A DNA stretch of 64,000 nt. Source: Companilactobacillus huachuanensis. GTDB taxonomy: Bacteria > Bacillota > Bacilli > Lactobacillales > Lactobacillaceae. Positions 45,206-54,111 of this stretch are shown one piece after another. Below the pieces are notes generated by a model. It saw nothing but the letters and a program-made list of their open reading frames with translations, searched no databases and was not told the origin of the DNA. Position numbers and translations under genes: made by a program. The first letter of the stretch is position 1; every line of letters begins with the position of its first letter. Location: contig NZ_BJDF01000002.1 in the NCBI RefSeq assembly GCF_005404815.1, positions 62,001 to 126,000 of the forward strand. The letters are read 5' to 3'.

Positions 45206-46261
45206 ATGAAATTAGACCCCCAACTGGCACAATCGATTGTCGATAAAATGATGGAGAGTATTCCATACAATATTAATATGATGAACGAAAGAGGCTACAT
45301 TATAGCAAGTGGCGACAAAAAGCGAATTAACACCTTACATATCGGCGCAATTGATACAATTCAAAGTGGCAAGACCAAACCGATGGTTGAATCATTTGGT
45401 AAATTTGGTCAACCCGGTGTTAATATACCTGTTGAATTCAACGGTGAAACTATTGGTGTTATTGGTATTACCGGCGATCCTGAAAAAGTGACACCTCTAG
45501 CATCACTTTTAAAAATTTCGACTGAGTTACTAATTTCACAGATTCATAACGCTAAAATTGAAGGACAACGTAAAGAGAGTTTGAATCACTTCCTATATCA
45601 ATGGGCCAATGCAGACGATCTTATTAGGAATGAAGAATTACGACTTCGTGCTCAATCATTAAAAATTGATTTAACTATTCCTCGTTATGCCATAATTGTT
45701 GTTACCAAAACTCTCTCTCAATTACAACTAAATCCAACTGACTTCACTTTCAGTAAAACACCAGAGCAACAATTGATTATTACCAAAAATGAATCCGATT
45801 TACTACACTACTTGAAATTCTGTCAAGAAAATCATCTCCAGATCGGTATAAGTGAACGATCCGATAATTTGAAAGAGGCTATCAAACAGGCTCAAGACAC
45901 TATAAATGTCAGTAACGAATTAGGACTCACAGAAACGTATTACTTCAAACAAATCAGTTTTCTCAGTCATGTGCTCGAAAGTAATCTCCATTCTCATCGT
46001 GCTCTGAGTATTTTCAAGAGTTTTTTAAAGACCAAATCTGGATTAGAATTATTAGAAACATTAGATTGTTACTTTAAACATAATGGTAATGTTACTGAAA
46101 CTTCCAAAGCTTTAAGAGTTCATCGAAATACTACCAATTATCGTTTAAACAATATTTCAGAATATTTTGGCTTAAATCTGCATGATTTACCAGATACCTT
46201 GCAGCTTTATGTTAATTATTTGTATTTTAAAAAATATTTATACGAACATGAGCATAAGTAG
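45206..46261 (+). CDS. cdaR: CdaR-family sugar diacid / glycerate regulator
   Basis: About 351 aa. N-terminal putative sugar-diacid-binding domain (MKLDPQLAQSIVDKMMES, about 1-135) and a C-terminal PucR-type helix-turn-helix (NGNVTETSKALRVHRNTTNY, about 300-350). ATG 45206 has AAGGAAG eight bases before it; ATG 45185 in frame lacks a site. Divergent from the permease and glycerate kinase genes that it should activate. A weak cre-like GATAAACGCTTTCA lies at 45154-45167. Confidence 0.88.
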   Translation: MKLDPQLAQSIVDKMMESIPYNINMMNERGYIIASGDKKRINTLHIGAIDTIQSGKTKPMVESFGKFGQPGVNIPVEFNGETIGVIGITGDPEKVTPLASLLKISTELLISQIHNAKIEGQRKESLNHFLYQWANADDLIRNEELRLRAQSLKIDLTIPRYAIIVVTKTLSQLQLNPTDFTFSKTPEQQLIITKNESDLLHYLKFCQENHLQIGISERSDNLKEAIKQAQDTINVSNELGLTETYYFKQISFLSHVLESNLHSHRALSIFKSFLKTKSGLELLETLDCYFKHNGNVTETSKALRVHRNTTNYRLNNISEYFGLNLHDLPDTLQLYVNYLYFKKYLYEHEHK

Positions 46262-46287
46262 TAGTTGCGTCCCCTATTGTCAATAAT

Positions 46288-46598
46288 CCAAAGATTGAAT
46301 TAATATATCTATTGTTGTTACAATTCCAGAGCTAATTTATTCAGATATGCAGAAGTCATAGTTTTATCATTCCTTCAATTAAAAAAATAAACTAGTTGGA
46401 GGAACTGAGAGTATTCATTTGCAGCGAATGTGGCGTTATTGCTTTAGCAATTTACACCACCGGACGTGTTGAAGACTCGCGGATTTTGCGAGTCTTCAAA
46501 CAATCGAGGCTCGAGACCGCTTTCTGGCTCGGGACGTTCCGCGTAGCAAATGAATACTCTCAGCTCCGGAAACGGCATACTAAACTTTCTCCCTTTAG
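46288..46598 (+). repeat. Structured repeat copy 14, near full length
   Basis: Left end degenerate (CCAAAGATTGAA, as in copy 2), right end CTTTCTCCCTTTAG. Outer stem GAGAGTATTCATTTGC / GCAAATGAATACTCTC; hairpin 1 ATTGC-TTTA-GCAAT with one inserted T; hairpin 2 CTCGC/GCGAG with a changed right arm (TCTTCAAACAA); hairpin 3 GGCTCGAG/CTCGGGAC. Between cdaR and the esterase gene. Confidence 0.9.
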
Positions 46599-46723
46599 TC
46601 AGTAATATAGTTATGTGACAAATTAGTGTGGCACCAATACTTCAAATTAACCTGTATCGTTAGACTTTTTTCCTTAAATTGATTATTATTTGATTTAATT
46701 AATAATATTGCGAGGCTTATACA

Positions 46724-47449
46724 ATGGTGTTAATGAATCTTAATTATCGTACTAATTATTTACATACTTATTTCAAAACGACTGTTGTTGTTCCAGATAC
46801 TAATGAACATGACTACACAGCGATTTGGCTACTTCATGGTTACACTGGCGATGATTCTGCTTGGATCAGACATGTGAACATTGAAAATCTTGCTCGCAAA
46901 CATAATTGGGTCATCATTATGCCCGAAGGTCGGAATGCTTTTTACTCTGACTCGGACTTTATCCCTTATTACTCCTATTTTATCGATGAGTTCATCCCTA
47001 AAATGCAGAATCTTCTACCCATCTCGAAAGATCGATCCAAAAATTATATCGTTGGTTCCAGTATGGGTGGCTATGGAGCCTTAAAAATTGCTTTTCTCAA
47101 CGACTCTAAATTCAGTAAAGTTGCGGCACTTTCCCCAATTACTGATATCGAACATTTCCGTGATAATCCTAATTGTCCGATGCCCAAAGTTGCCTTTAAC
47201 AGTATTTTTAACAGTCCTGAAAGAATTGCCAAAAATCAATTGACTAATATCTATAACAGTCATCAACCTAAACAGCGGATTCTCACCCTCTGCGGCGATT
47301 CTGATTTCATGTATGAAGACAACGTTATGTTCAAAAACTTTCTTTCGATTCACGCTAAAGGACGCTATACTTGGATGCCCGTGATTGGTGATCATTCTTG
47401 GAAAACCTGGAGTAATAATATTGAGATTGTTTTCAATTGGCTTGAATAA
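46724..47449 (+). CDS. Alpha/beta-hydrolase esterase (EstA/esterase D type)
   Basis: 241 aa. Nucleophile Ser113 in GSSMGGYG, oxyanion-region LLHGYTGDDSAW near 37-47, acid CGDSDFMYED and base His in GDHSWKTW. It resembles the lactic acid bacterial tributyrin esterase and S-formylglutathione hydrolase families; short-chain ester cleavage is likely. GAGG lies before ATG 46724. Confidence 0.88.
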   Translation: MVLMNLNYRTNYLHTYFKTTVVVPDTNEHDYTAIWLLHGYTGDDSAWIRHVNIENLARKHNWVIIMPEGRNAFYSDSDFIPYYSYFIDEFIPKMQNLLPISKDRSKNYIVGSSMGGYGALKIAFLNDSKFSKVAALSPITDIEHFRDNPNCPMPKVAFNSIFNSPERIAKNQLTNIYNSHQPKQRILTLCGDSDFMYEDNVMFKNFLSIHAKGRYTWMPVIGDHSWKTWSNNIEIVFNWLE

Positions 47450-47532
47450 AATCATCCAATTCGAATAACTTCTATTTATAAAATGTTATGATAATTTTAG
47501 ATAATATATTTTATAGAAAGAAGTCAGCTTTT

Positions 47533-48189
47533 ATGCAAAAATATCTCACTTTTGATTGTTACGGAACTTTGCTTCATGAAGAACCAACTTATGATGCCGT
47601 TGAACAAGCCGCAAAGGACATTGGCGTTGATTATAAACTCGCCCGTCAGCGTTTTTCGGATTACCAAGGCGATCGTAACAACATGCATCCCTATCAAGAT
47701 TATGCAATTTTAACGCGTAATAATTTGATCCACCTTGATTATCAATTTGGACTCAATCATCAATTCGAAAAATACTATGTAGATGTTTTAACAGCCCACC
47801 ATAACTTGAAACCATTTCCAGAAGTGATTTCAACATTGCAAAAATTCATCGATCAAGGTTATAAATTAATCATGATGTCCAACTCATCTTGGGATATTAT
47901 TGATGCTAATGCAAAAGCATTACAAGTCCCATTTGATATTTGGACGGCAGAAGACGTTCATGCTTATAAACCTGACTTGCATTTCTTTAAAGCAGTTGAT
48001 GACCATTACAACTTCACAACCGAAAATCATTGGCACATCGCTGAAGGCTATGCTTCCGACATCATTCCAGCCAATCAGATGAACTGGCCTTCTATTTGGG
48101 TCAACCGTCCACATGAACAAGCCACAAAAACCATCAAACCAACACATATGGTCGAAACGCTTAATCAAGTTCTACCCTATTTGAACTAA
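47533..48189 (+). CDS. HAD-superfamily hydrolase (haloacid dehalogenase-like)
   Basis: 218 aa. Motif I FDCYGTLL with Asp8, motif II MMSNSS, motif III KPDLHFF, and a final EGYASDIIPAN acidic motif. The FDCYGT start is typical of type II haloacid dehalogenase-like proteins, many of which are phosphatases. I use ATG 47533; an upstream ATG at 47488 has no ribosome site. Follows the esterase by 83 bp. Confidence 0.85.
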   Translation: MQKYLTFDCYGTLLHEEPTYDAVEQAAKDIGVDYKLARQRFSDYQGDRNNMHPYQDYAILTRNNLIHLDYQFGLNHQFEKYYVDVLTAHHNLKPFPEVISTLQKFIDQGYKLIMMSNSSWDIIDANAKALQVPFDIWTAEDVHAYKPDLHFFKAVDDHYNFTTENHWHIAEGYASDIIPANQMNWPSIWVNRPHEQATKTIKPTHMVETLNQVLPYLN

Positions 48190-48232
48190 AAAAATCCTGT
48201 AAGCCAGCAATGGACTTAACAGGATTTTTTTT
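48190..48232. terminator. Bidirectional terminator
   Basis: AAAAAAATCCTGTAAG / CTTAACAGGATTTTTTT with a loop of about 10, between the converging HAD and aldo/keto reductase genes. Confidence 0.88.
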
Positions 48233-49088
48233 AGTCATTTTCGTGAACATCAAAAGCAGATAATAATATTTCTTTGACACCAGGTGCATCAGGATTATGT
48301 GACCCATGACCTTTATCAAGTTGGGCCATCATTGACATTTCTGATTCAGTCAATTCAAAGTCAAAAATATTCAAGTTACTCTTGATTCGAGCTGCATGGG
48401 TCGACTTTGGTAGCACAATGATACCTAATTGATTTTCGAATCTTAAAATAATTTGTCCAGCATCTTTGTGATATTTTTCAGCTAATTGTTTAATAACTGG
48501 CTCGGCAAATAAGTCTCTATTGCCTTGACCTAAGGGACCCCAAGCCTCAATTTTAATATTATTTGGTGCTAATAGTTTTCTCAATTCAGTTTGTTGAAAA
48601 TAAGGATTAAATTCAACTTGATTCACTGCTGGGACACTCTTGAATTGTGGAATAAATTTTTGCCAAAGTTTAGGTGTCATATTACTGACACCAATTGATT
48701 TAATTTGACCATTAGCCTTTCCTTCTTCCAAAGCCTCCCAAGCACCAACAACGTCACCATATGGTTGATGCAATAAATAAAGATCAATATAATCTAGGCC
48801 TAGTTTTTTTAACGATGTTTCAAGGCCCTTCTTGGCAGCCTCATAACCATAATCTTGCAACCAAAGCTTACTTGTTACAAAAATATCCTTGCGGTCAACA
48901 CCACTGTCAACGATAGCTCGGCCTACTTCAGCTTCATTGAAATATGCAACCGCCGTATCGATATGACGATAGCCAGCATTCAATGCTTCTAAAACGGCCT
49001 GATAAGTTGACCCATCACTTGGAATCTTAAAGACACCAAAACCGATTGCTGGAATTTTATTTCCATCGTTCAACAAAATTTGCTCCAT
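48231..49088 (-). CDS. Aldo/keto reductase
   Basis: 285 aa, TIM-barrel NADPH-dependent oxidoreductase of the 2,5-diketo-D-gluconate reductase branch. Tetrad residues are visible: Asp44 and Tyr49 (IDTAVAYFNEAEVG), Lys in VTSKLW, His in LLHQPYGD. C-terminal LPKSTHAARIKSNL binds the cofactor. Substrate not predictable. AGAGGT before ATG. Confidence 0.92.
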   Translation of the reverse strand: MEQILLNDGNKIPAIGFGVFKIPSDGSTYQAVLEALNAGYRHIDTAVAYFNEAEVGRAIVDSGVDRKDIFVTSKLWLQDYGYEAAKKGLETSLKKLGLDYIDLYLLHQPYGDVVGAWEALEEGKANGQIKSIGVSNMTPKLWQKFIPQFKSVPAVNQVEFNPYFQQTELRKLLAPNNIKIEAWGPLGQGNRDLFAEPVIKQLAEKYHKDAGQIILRFENQLGIIVLPKSTHAARIKSNLNIFDFELTESEMSMMAQLDKGHGSHNPDAPGVKEILLSAFDVHEND

Positions 49089-49267
49089 AATTATAACCTC
49101 TTTTTTAGTAGACGTGTTTGCAAGACCTCAGTCCGATGCCATACAACTTCTAAATCGTTCCGGCCGTGCACGTTTAATTGATAGATTCATTCTAAAGCTT
49201 AGGTGGGTCTTTGAAAATTACCAAATAAGCATGCTACTATACGAATCACGTATACTAAGAAACCCCG

Positions 49268-49300
49268 TCAAAAAAAGCCATCGCCCAATTGCGATGACCT
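49268..49300 (-). terminator. Terminator of nupC
   Basis: On the minus strand GTCATCGC-AATTGG-GCGATGGC followed by seven T, directly behind the stop codon. Confidence 0.9.
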
Positions 49301-49302
49301 CT

Positions 49303-50514
49303 TTACCAAACAAATAAACCAACGAGTGCCGCTGACAAGAGTGAAACCAAAATACCTGACAGCAACATATACCCAACATTTTTTGAAATAATATCATTTT
49401 TTTCTTTATTAACAATTCCCTTGAAACAACCGATAATCATACCTAAAGTCGAGAAGTTGGCAAAGGATGTGATGAAAACTGTTAAGACAGCTCTAAAGTG
49501 CGGATCGAAGTCTTTAATAATACCAGTAACTTTACCCATAACAACAAATTCATTAGTAACCAACTTAGTACCCATATATTGAGCCATTTGGAATGAATCA
49601 TGACTACTTAAACCTAATAACCAAGCAAATGGATACATGATAATACCTAAAATATGTTCCAAAGTTAACCATGGATTAACGAGTTGAAGAATTTTATCGA
49701 TCAATGCTGCTAAGGCAACAAAGGCAATAACATTGGCAGCGATAATCAAAATCAAACGACCAGCACCCAAGATAGAATCACCTAAGAATGAGAAGAAAGG
49801 TTCTTTTTTACCACCCTCGCCTTGACCGCTCAATTTAGCAATTGTATCTTCTTCTGGTGTAACCGTAACGGGATTTAGCAAACTCGTTACAATAATTGCA
49901 TTGATAATATTGATTGGAATAGCAGTCAGAATAAACCGCCCCGGCATCATTTGAATATATGAACCAATAATTGAAGCCGTGACACAACTCATTGACATCA
50001 TCGCCAATGTAACATTACGTTGCGACTTGATTTGCTTCAATTGCAAACTTGAAACAGCCAAGGCCTCAGTATTACCTAGGAACATCATTTCAACCGCAAA
50101 GAATGACTCAAACTTTGGTTGGCCTGTGATAAATGACAATCCTTTACCGATCCATTTAATAATAAATGGCAAGACTCCAATGTATGTCAAAATATCAAAT
50201 AATGGCACAATCAAAAGAATTGGCAAAAGTGCACTGGTCACGAAGTCCATACTTTTTACATGAACCCAACTTGGTAAGGCAAATTCAATTCCGACATAAG
50301 CCACTTGAACTAACCAGTTAAAGCCGTCAGCTGCCCCTGAAACAATCGCCCGACCAACAGCAAAACTGGTCAAAAACCAAGCTAAGAATAAGTTCAAAAC
50401 TACCATGATAATGATAGACTTCCAATGGATGTTTGACCTATCCTTTGAAAAAAGGAAACCAATAGCTAGAAAAACGATGACACCTATTACGTTAACTACT
50501 AAGTACATACTCAT
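49303..50514 (-). CDS. nupC: Nucleoside transporter, NupC/CNT family
   Basis: 403 aa with about ten membrane segments. CNT motifs: the conserved GQPKFESFFAVEMMFLGNTEA and SCVTASIIGSYIQM regions (given here in parts) and the C-terminal FANFSTLGMIIGCFKGI. It takes up nucleosides with protons or sodium. Monocistronic with its own terminator; a cre-like site at 50679 is upstream. Confidence 0.92.
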   Translation of the reverse strand: MSMYLVVNVIGVIVFLAIGFLFSKDRSNIHWKSIIIMVVLNLFLAWFLTSFAVGRAIVSGAADGFNWLVQVAYVGIEFALPSWVHVKSMDFVTSALLPILLIVPLFDILTYIGVLPFIIKWIGKGLSFITGQPKFESFFAVEMMFLGNTEALAVSSLQLKQIKSQRNVTLAMMSMSCVTASIIGSYIQMMPGRFILTAIPINIINAIIVTSLLNPVTVTPEEDTIAKLSGQGEGGKKEPFFSFLGDSILGAGRLILIIAANVIAFVALAALIDKILQLVNPWLTLEHILGIIMYPFAWLLGLSSHDSFQMAQYMGTKLVTNEFVVMGKVTGIIKDFDPHFRAVLTVFITSFANFSTLGMIIGCFKGIVNKEKNDIISKNVGYMLLSGILVSLLSAALVGLFVW

Positions 50515-50678
50515 ATATACTTAACCCCTTTTTTTATTTGAAGATCCACATTGTTAAACTTTTCACTTCATTTTTAATATTACATGGGGATAAACTTTTT
50601 GTAAATATTTTTTTACAATAGAAATCAATCAAATAAAGCATTATTTCAAATTTCATAAAGTAGCTATATAATGGTATT

Positions 50679-50692
50679 GATAACGATTACAG
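50679..50692. promoter_or_regulatory. cre-like site between nupC and an aldo/keto reductase gene
   Basis: TGATAACGATTACA has one mismatch to TGNAANCGNWNNCA. TATAAT at 50668-50673 on the plus strand lies just before it. Either the minus-strand nupC gene or the plus-strand reductase could be its target; repeat copy 15 now separates it from the latter. Confidence 0.4.
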
Positions 50693-50701
50693 AATTATTA
50701 T

Positions 50702-51016
50702 CTAAAAGGTTGAAGGTTTGAGTAAATATGCCATTTCCAAAGCTGAGAGTATTTTTTTATGGAAGGAATAATAAAACGAAAACTCCTGACTATTTAAATG
50801 GCAAGAGATCACAGTTGGACATTCTTATTATAAAAAAACTAGTTAAGTGGTGTTAGAACTTTGCTCCTACACCACCGGGCGTGTTGGAGACTTACCGGTT
50901 CGTGATTCAGCTTCAACCGAGATTCGAGACCGCCTTTTGGCTCGAATCGTACCGCGCAGCATATGAATACTTTCAGCTCTGGAAACGGCATAATGCATCA
51001 AATTTTCAACCTTTAG
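50702..51016 (+). repeat. Structured repeat copy 15, rearranged composite
   Basis: The first 105 bases are a reverse-oriented repeat (CTAAAAGGTTGAAGG..., AGCTGAGAGTATT, then the reverse of the left flank) without core. After a linker (50801-50835) a forward copy begins at AAACTAGTT but lacks its own outer left arm. It keeps hairpin 1 (GTGGTGTTAGAAC...), hairpin 2, hairpin 3 (GATTCGAG/CTCGAATC) and the right end. The AGCTGAGAGTATT of the reverse part can pair with AATACTTTCAGCT of the forward part. Confidence 0.8.
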
Positions 51017-51058
51017 TTAATAAATTAAAATCAAATCTCTTGAAAGTGAGGTATTAGT

Positions 51059-51904
51059 TTGAAATCTATTACATTTAATCATCAAAATACGTCCGCCATT
51101 GGTATTGGAACTTGGCACATTGGTGAAGGAAATAACGTGAGAACGGAAGATGAAATGGCAGCGATGCGCTTTGGTCTTGATCATGGTATCAATGTTATCG
51201 ACACTGCCGAAATGTATGGTGAAGGAAAATCTGAGACTTTAATCGGAAATGTTTTGAAAGACTATCACCGAAATGATATTCAATTAATTTCAAAATTTTA
51301 TCCTTATCATGCAACTCCAAAATTAATTGAAGAAAGTCTTAAGGCAAGCCTCAAACGACTTCAAACTGACTACTTAGATTTGTATCTATTGCATTGGCGT
51401 GGCAAGACTCCTCTTTCCGAAACAGTTTTTGGATTAGAAAAAATGGTCAAAGCAGGACTAATTAGAAATTGGGGTGTTTCAAATTTTGACCGCAGTGATC
51501 TTGAAGAACTATTCAGTGTGACTGACGGAGAAAACTGCCGTATCAATGAAGACCTATATAATATCGGCAGTCGTGGGATTGAATATTCGGTCTTACCATG
51601 GCAAAAGAAAAATCATATTTCATTTATTGGATATTCTCCATTTGGATCAGATGGTGGTGAATATCTAAAGATCAAGCCAGTACTAACTGATATGGCGCAA
51701 CAAAAAGATGTGACTGTTTATCAATTACTTTTGGCTTGGGTTTTGAAGAATCATGATTTACTCAGTATTCCTAAGACCAGTTCTGTCGAACATATGCAGA
51801 GTAATTTAGAAGCGGTCGACATTGATTTCACAAAAGACGAATTGGAGCTATTGGACAAATATTACCCTAAACCAAAACATGAAGGACAACTTGAAGTTAT
51901 TTAG
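51059..51904 (+). CDS. Aldo/keto reductase
   Basis: 281 aa. Asp48 and Tyr53 in IDTAEMYGEGKSE, Lys in ISKFYPYH, His in LLHWRGK, and the cofactor segment IPKTSSVEHMQSNL: a different branch from the reductase at 48231 (EGKSE motif as in YvgN/YqkF-like or Gld-type enzymes). TTG start at 51059 with GTGAGGT upstream. Its upstream region is occupied by repeat copy 15, which would form a structured leader if transcription starts before it. Confidence 0.9.
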   Translation: MKSITFNHQNTSAIGIGTWHIGEGNNVRTEDEMAAMRFGLDHGINVIDTAEMYGEGKSETLIGNVLKDYHRNDIQLISKFYPYHATPKLIEESLKASLKRLQTDYLDLYLLHWRGKTPLSETVFGLEKMVKAGLIRNWGVSNFDRSDLEELFSVTDGENCRINEDLYNIGSRGIEYSVLPWQKKNHISFIGYSPFGSDGGEYLKIKPVLTDMAQQKDVTVYQLLLAWVLKNHDLLSIPKTSSVEHMQSNLEAVDIDFTKDELELLDKYYPKPKHEGQLEVI

Positions 51905-51909
51905 TATTT

Positions 51910-51957
51910 GACGTCTCCTTAACCAGTTAATACGCCCAGCTCTTCCGACTAATTTAT
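51910..51957 (-). repeat. Structured repeat remnant 16
   Basis: GACGTCTCC is joined directly to TTAACCAGTTAATACGCCCA and CTCTTCCGACTAATTTATT: both outermost parts of a core-only copy (compare 11537 and 30788) with the whole inner structure deleted. Lies right behind the reductase stop codon. Confidence 0.65.
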
Positions 51958-52044
51958 TGGTCTGAACAATTTCTTTAAAAATAAGATTCTTTCTCAAGTT
52001 TAGTTATAAAAGCATCCGTATGTCTATTTAATTTAGAAGTTTGT

Positions 52045-52097
52045 CAAAAAGAGACTGTCTTCCACTTGAAATAATCAAGTGAAGGACAGCCTCTTTT
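52045..52097. terminator. Hairpin with T-tract, second copy of the 8879 hairpin
   Basis: AAAAAGAGACTGTCTTCCACTT pairs with AAGTGAAGGACAGCCTCTTTTT (22-base arms, shown in part as AAAAAGAGACTGTC / GACAGCCTCTTTTT). The same flanks (GTC before, CATAATCAA after) as at 8879. The following 52117-52190 is AT-rich and resembles the 11803 hairpin region without a clear stem. Confidence 0.7.
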
Positions 52098-52258
52098 TCT
52101 CATAATCAAAATTGAAAAAGAACCCGAAATAATTGAGTGTTTAACAACTCATTTTCTTCAATTTTAATATTTAACACATTACACTTACGAATAGTCTGTT
52201 TTTAAAAATCCATTTTGCAGTTTTCATTTTATTGCCTTTAATTAACTAACGCAATATG

Positions 52259-53584
52259 CTAATTAACAAAGTTTCTCCGTGTCAAAAAATAGAATGGTAC
52301 TGCGACTAATAAGGCACCAAAACCCCAGATCAAATTGGAAATACTTGTTTGTGCTAATAGCCATAACGATACCGTAATGGCCAAAACTGGAATAAACCAA
52401 CCAAATGGAATTTTGAAACCTGACTTACGATCCTTCATTGTTTTTCTAAAGACCAATACAGCTAAACAGCTTGGAATATATTGAGCAAACCTAGAAACGG
52501 CACTGATTTGAACTAACGTATTGAAACTGCCTGAAACCGCAACTATCAATCCTAATAACGCAGAAATGATGATAGCATTGTGTGGCACTCCAAAGCGATT
52601 CTTATGAGTCAAAAATTGTGGCATCATACCATGTTCTGCCATTGCTACACCAAATCTTGGTGTAATAAAAGACGTGGAAAAGCCGACTCCCCCAATCGAC
52701 ATCAATGTACCAGCAGCCACTAGATATTTTCCAAAACTTCCAACCATTGTCCCAAACGCATCTTGAATCGGTGTTGTACTGACGGCTAATGACTTGCCCA
52801 ATACTCCGATACAAACAGTTTGAACCAGAATATAAAAGGTTGCGACCGCTAAAATCACGATAATTAAAACTCGTGGTAAATCTTTCTTGGGATTCTTCAT
52901 CTCACCCGCAGCCACAACCGAACTTTCAATTCCTGTAAAGACAAAAAACATTGTCATAGCAGCTTTTGCGAACGAACCTTTGCTGGCAATTGAAGCTGGA
53001 ATCATCGGCGTAAAGTTGCTACCTTTAATGAACCAAATTCCTATAGCAATAAAAACTACTAATGGTAACAATTTTGAAACTGTAACGGCATTATTTAAAA
53101 TAGCTGCGACTTTGATGCCAAAGAGATTTACAGTCATCAATGTCAAAGCCATAATTGTAACAATAATATCTTTATCAATTGAATTATTCAATTCTGGAAA
53201 AACACCTGCAACTGCTGTCGCAAAACCGACATACAAAGTTCCTTCAGCAATGATCCGAATCGTCCAAGTTACGAAACCAACTTCATAACCAACGAAGTTT
53301 CCAAAAGCAGCTTTGGCATAAACATATGCCCCACCGGTTTCATCGAATAAGCTGGAGTCTTCGGCAAAACATAAACCAATCGTTAAAACTAAAACTGCAT
53401 CGAAGGCTAGAACAAAAATACTAGCGGGTCCAAAAAGTCGCATACCTTCATTTGGCAATAAGAAAATTCCCGAGCCAATAATACTATTGATTCCAAATAA
53501 TAGGACTGTCCAAAAGCCCATCTTTTGTGATTTAACGGCTGCTTTGACAGTTGGTGCGTTAGTTAGAGTTATCGCTTGCTTCAT
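52259..53584 (-). CDS. APC-family amino acid permease
   Basis: 441 aa with about twelve membrane helices. APC signature GINSIIGSGIFLLPNEG in the first helix, FVFTGIESSVVAAGEM in the middle. Imports or exchanges an amino acid or amine. It lies 5 bp behind a small gene, and a class I glutamine-amidotransferase-like C26 hydrolase follows upstream in the same direction, so gamma-glutamyl compounds or GABA are possible substrates, but this is only context. Confidence 0.88.
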   Translation of the reverse strand: MKQAITLTNAPTVKAAVKSQKMGFWTVLLFGINSIIGSGIFLLPNEGMRLFGPASIFVLAFDAVLVLTIGLCFAEDSSLFDETGGAYVYAKAAFGNFVGYEVGFVTWTIRIIAEGTLYVGFATAVAGVFPELNNSIDKDIIVTIMALTLMTVNLFGIKVAAILNNAVTVSKLLPLVVFIAIGIWFIKGSNFTPMIPASIASKGSFAKAAMTMFFVFTGIESSVVAAGEMKNPKKDLPRVLIIVILAVATFYILVQTVCIGVLGKSLAVSTTPIQDAFGTMVGSFGKYLVAAGTLMSIGGVGFSTSFITPRFGVAMAEHGMMPQFLTHKNRFGVPHNAIIISALLGLIVAVSGSFNTLVQISAVSRFAQYIPSCLAVLVFRKTMKDRKSGFKIPFGWFIPVLAITVSLWLLAQTSISNLIWGFGALLVAVPFYFLTRRNFVN

Positions 53585-53589
53585 GATTT

Positions 53590-53808
53590 TTACCTTCTAT
53601 ATAGTGTCAGAATTTTTTGATTAGGATAGCTTAAAAATATTTGTTCCGGCTGCTGGATCTGCTGGACCTGTTCAAGAAATTCGGACTGTAGAAGTTCATT
53701 AACTGAAAATACACCACGTTCTAATCCACGAACAACCATAGACAATTTTTCCATTGTCTTATTTGCTCCAATTAGAATATTTTCGGCGAATCCAGTTAAT
53801 TTACTCAT
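53590..53808 (-). CDS. Small protein encoded directly before an amino acid permease
   Basis: 72 aa, no membrane segment (MSKLTGFAENILIGANKTME..., rich in Gln/Leu in QVQQIQQPEQ). Not recognised. AGAGGT stands nine bases before ATG 53808 and the permease starts 5 bp after its stop, so it is probably real and translationally coupled. Could be a regulatory or leader protein of the permease. Confidence 0.6.
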   Translation of the reverse strand: MSKLTGFAENILIGANKTMEKLSMVVRGLERGVFSVNELLQSEFLEQVQQIQQPEQIFLSYPNQKILTLYRR

Positions 53809-54010
53809 AAATGCTTTACCTCTTCTTTTTATTTTAATGTTTAGATTAGCACTCTCATGTAGATTGTCAATTTCTTATAATGAAATTAGTTAAATTTTAA
53901 TGTAGGAATTGTTTGGTATTAAAAAGGCTAATATCAATCATTTTGTATAAATCAAAAAAGCCAATTCATTACTACTAAATTGACTAGATTTTGAACTATA
54001 TATTTTAATT

Positions 54011-54096
54011 CTGAAGGTTGAAAGGCAAAAGTTTAATACATCAATTGGTGTTACCGGCCTGGAAACGACATACTTACTCAGACTTTCAACCTTTAG
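54011..54096 (+). repeat. Structured repeat remnant 17, core deleted
   Basis: 86 bp: left end CTGAAGGTTGAAAG and its first 45 bases up to GTTACCGGCC are joined to TGGAAACGACATACTTAC and the right end CTTTCAACCTTTAG. Both terminal repeats are intact, the core and most of the left flank are gone. The remaining part of 53809-54110 is AT-rich without a gene. Confidence 0.85.
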
Positions 54097-54111
54097 TCAT
54101 GATTGCTGTCG

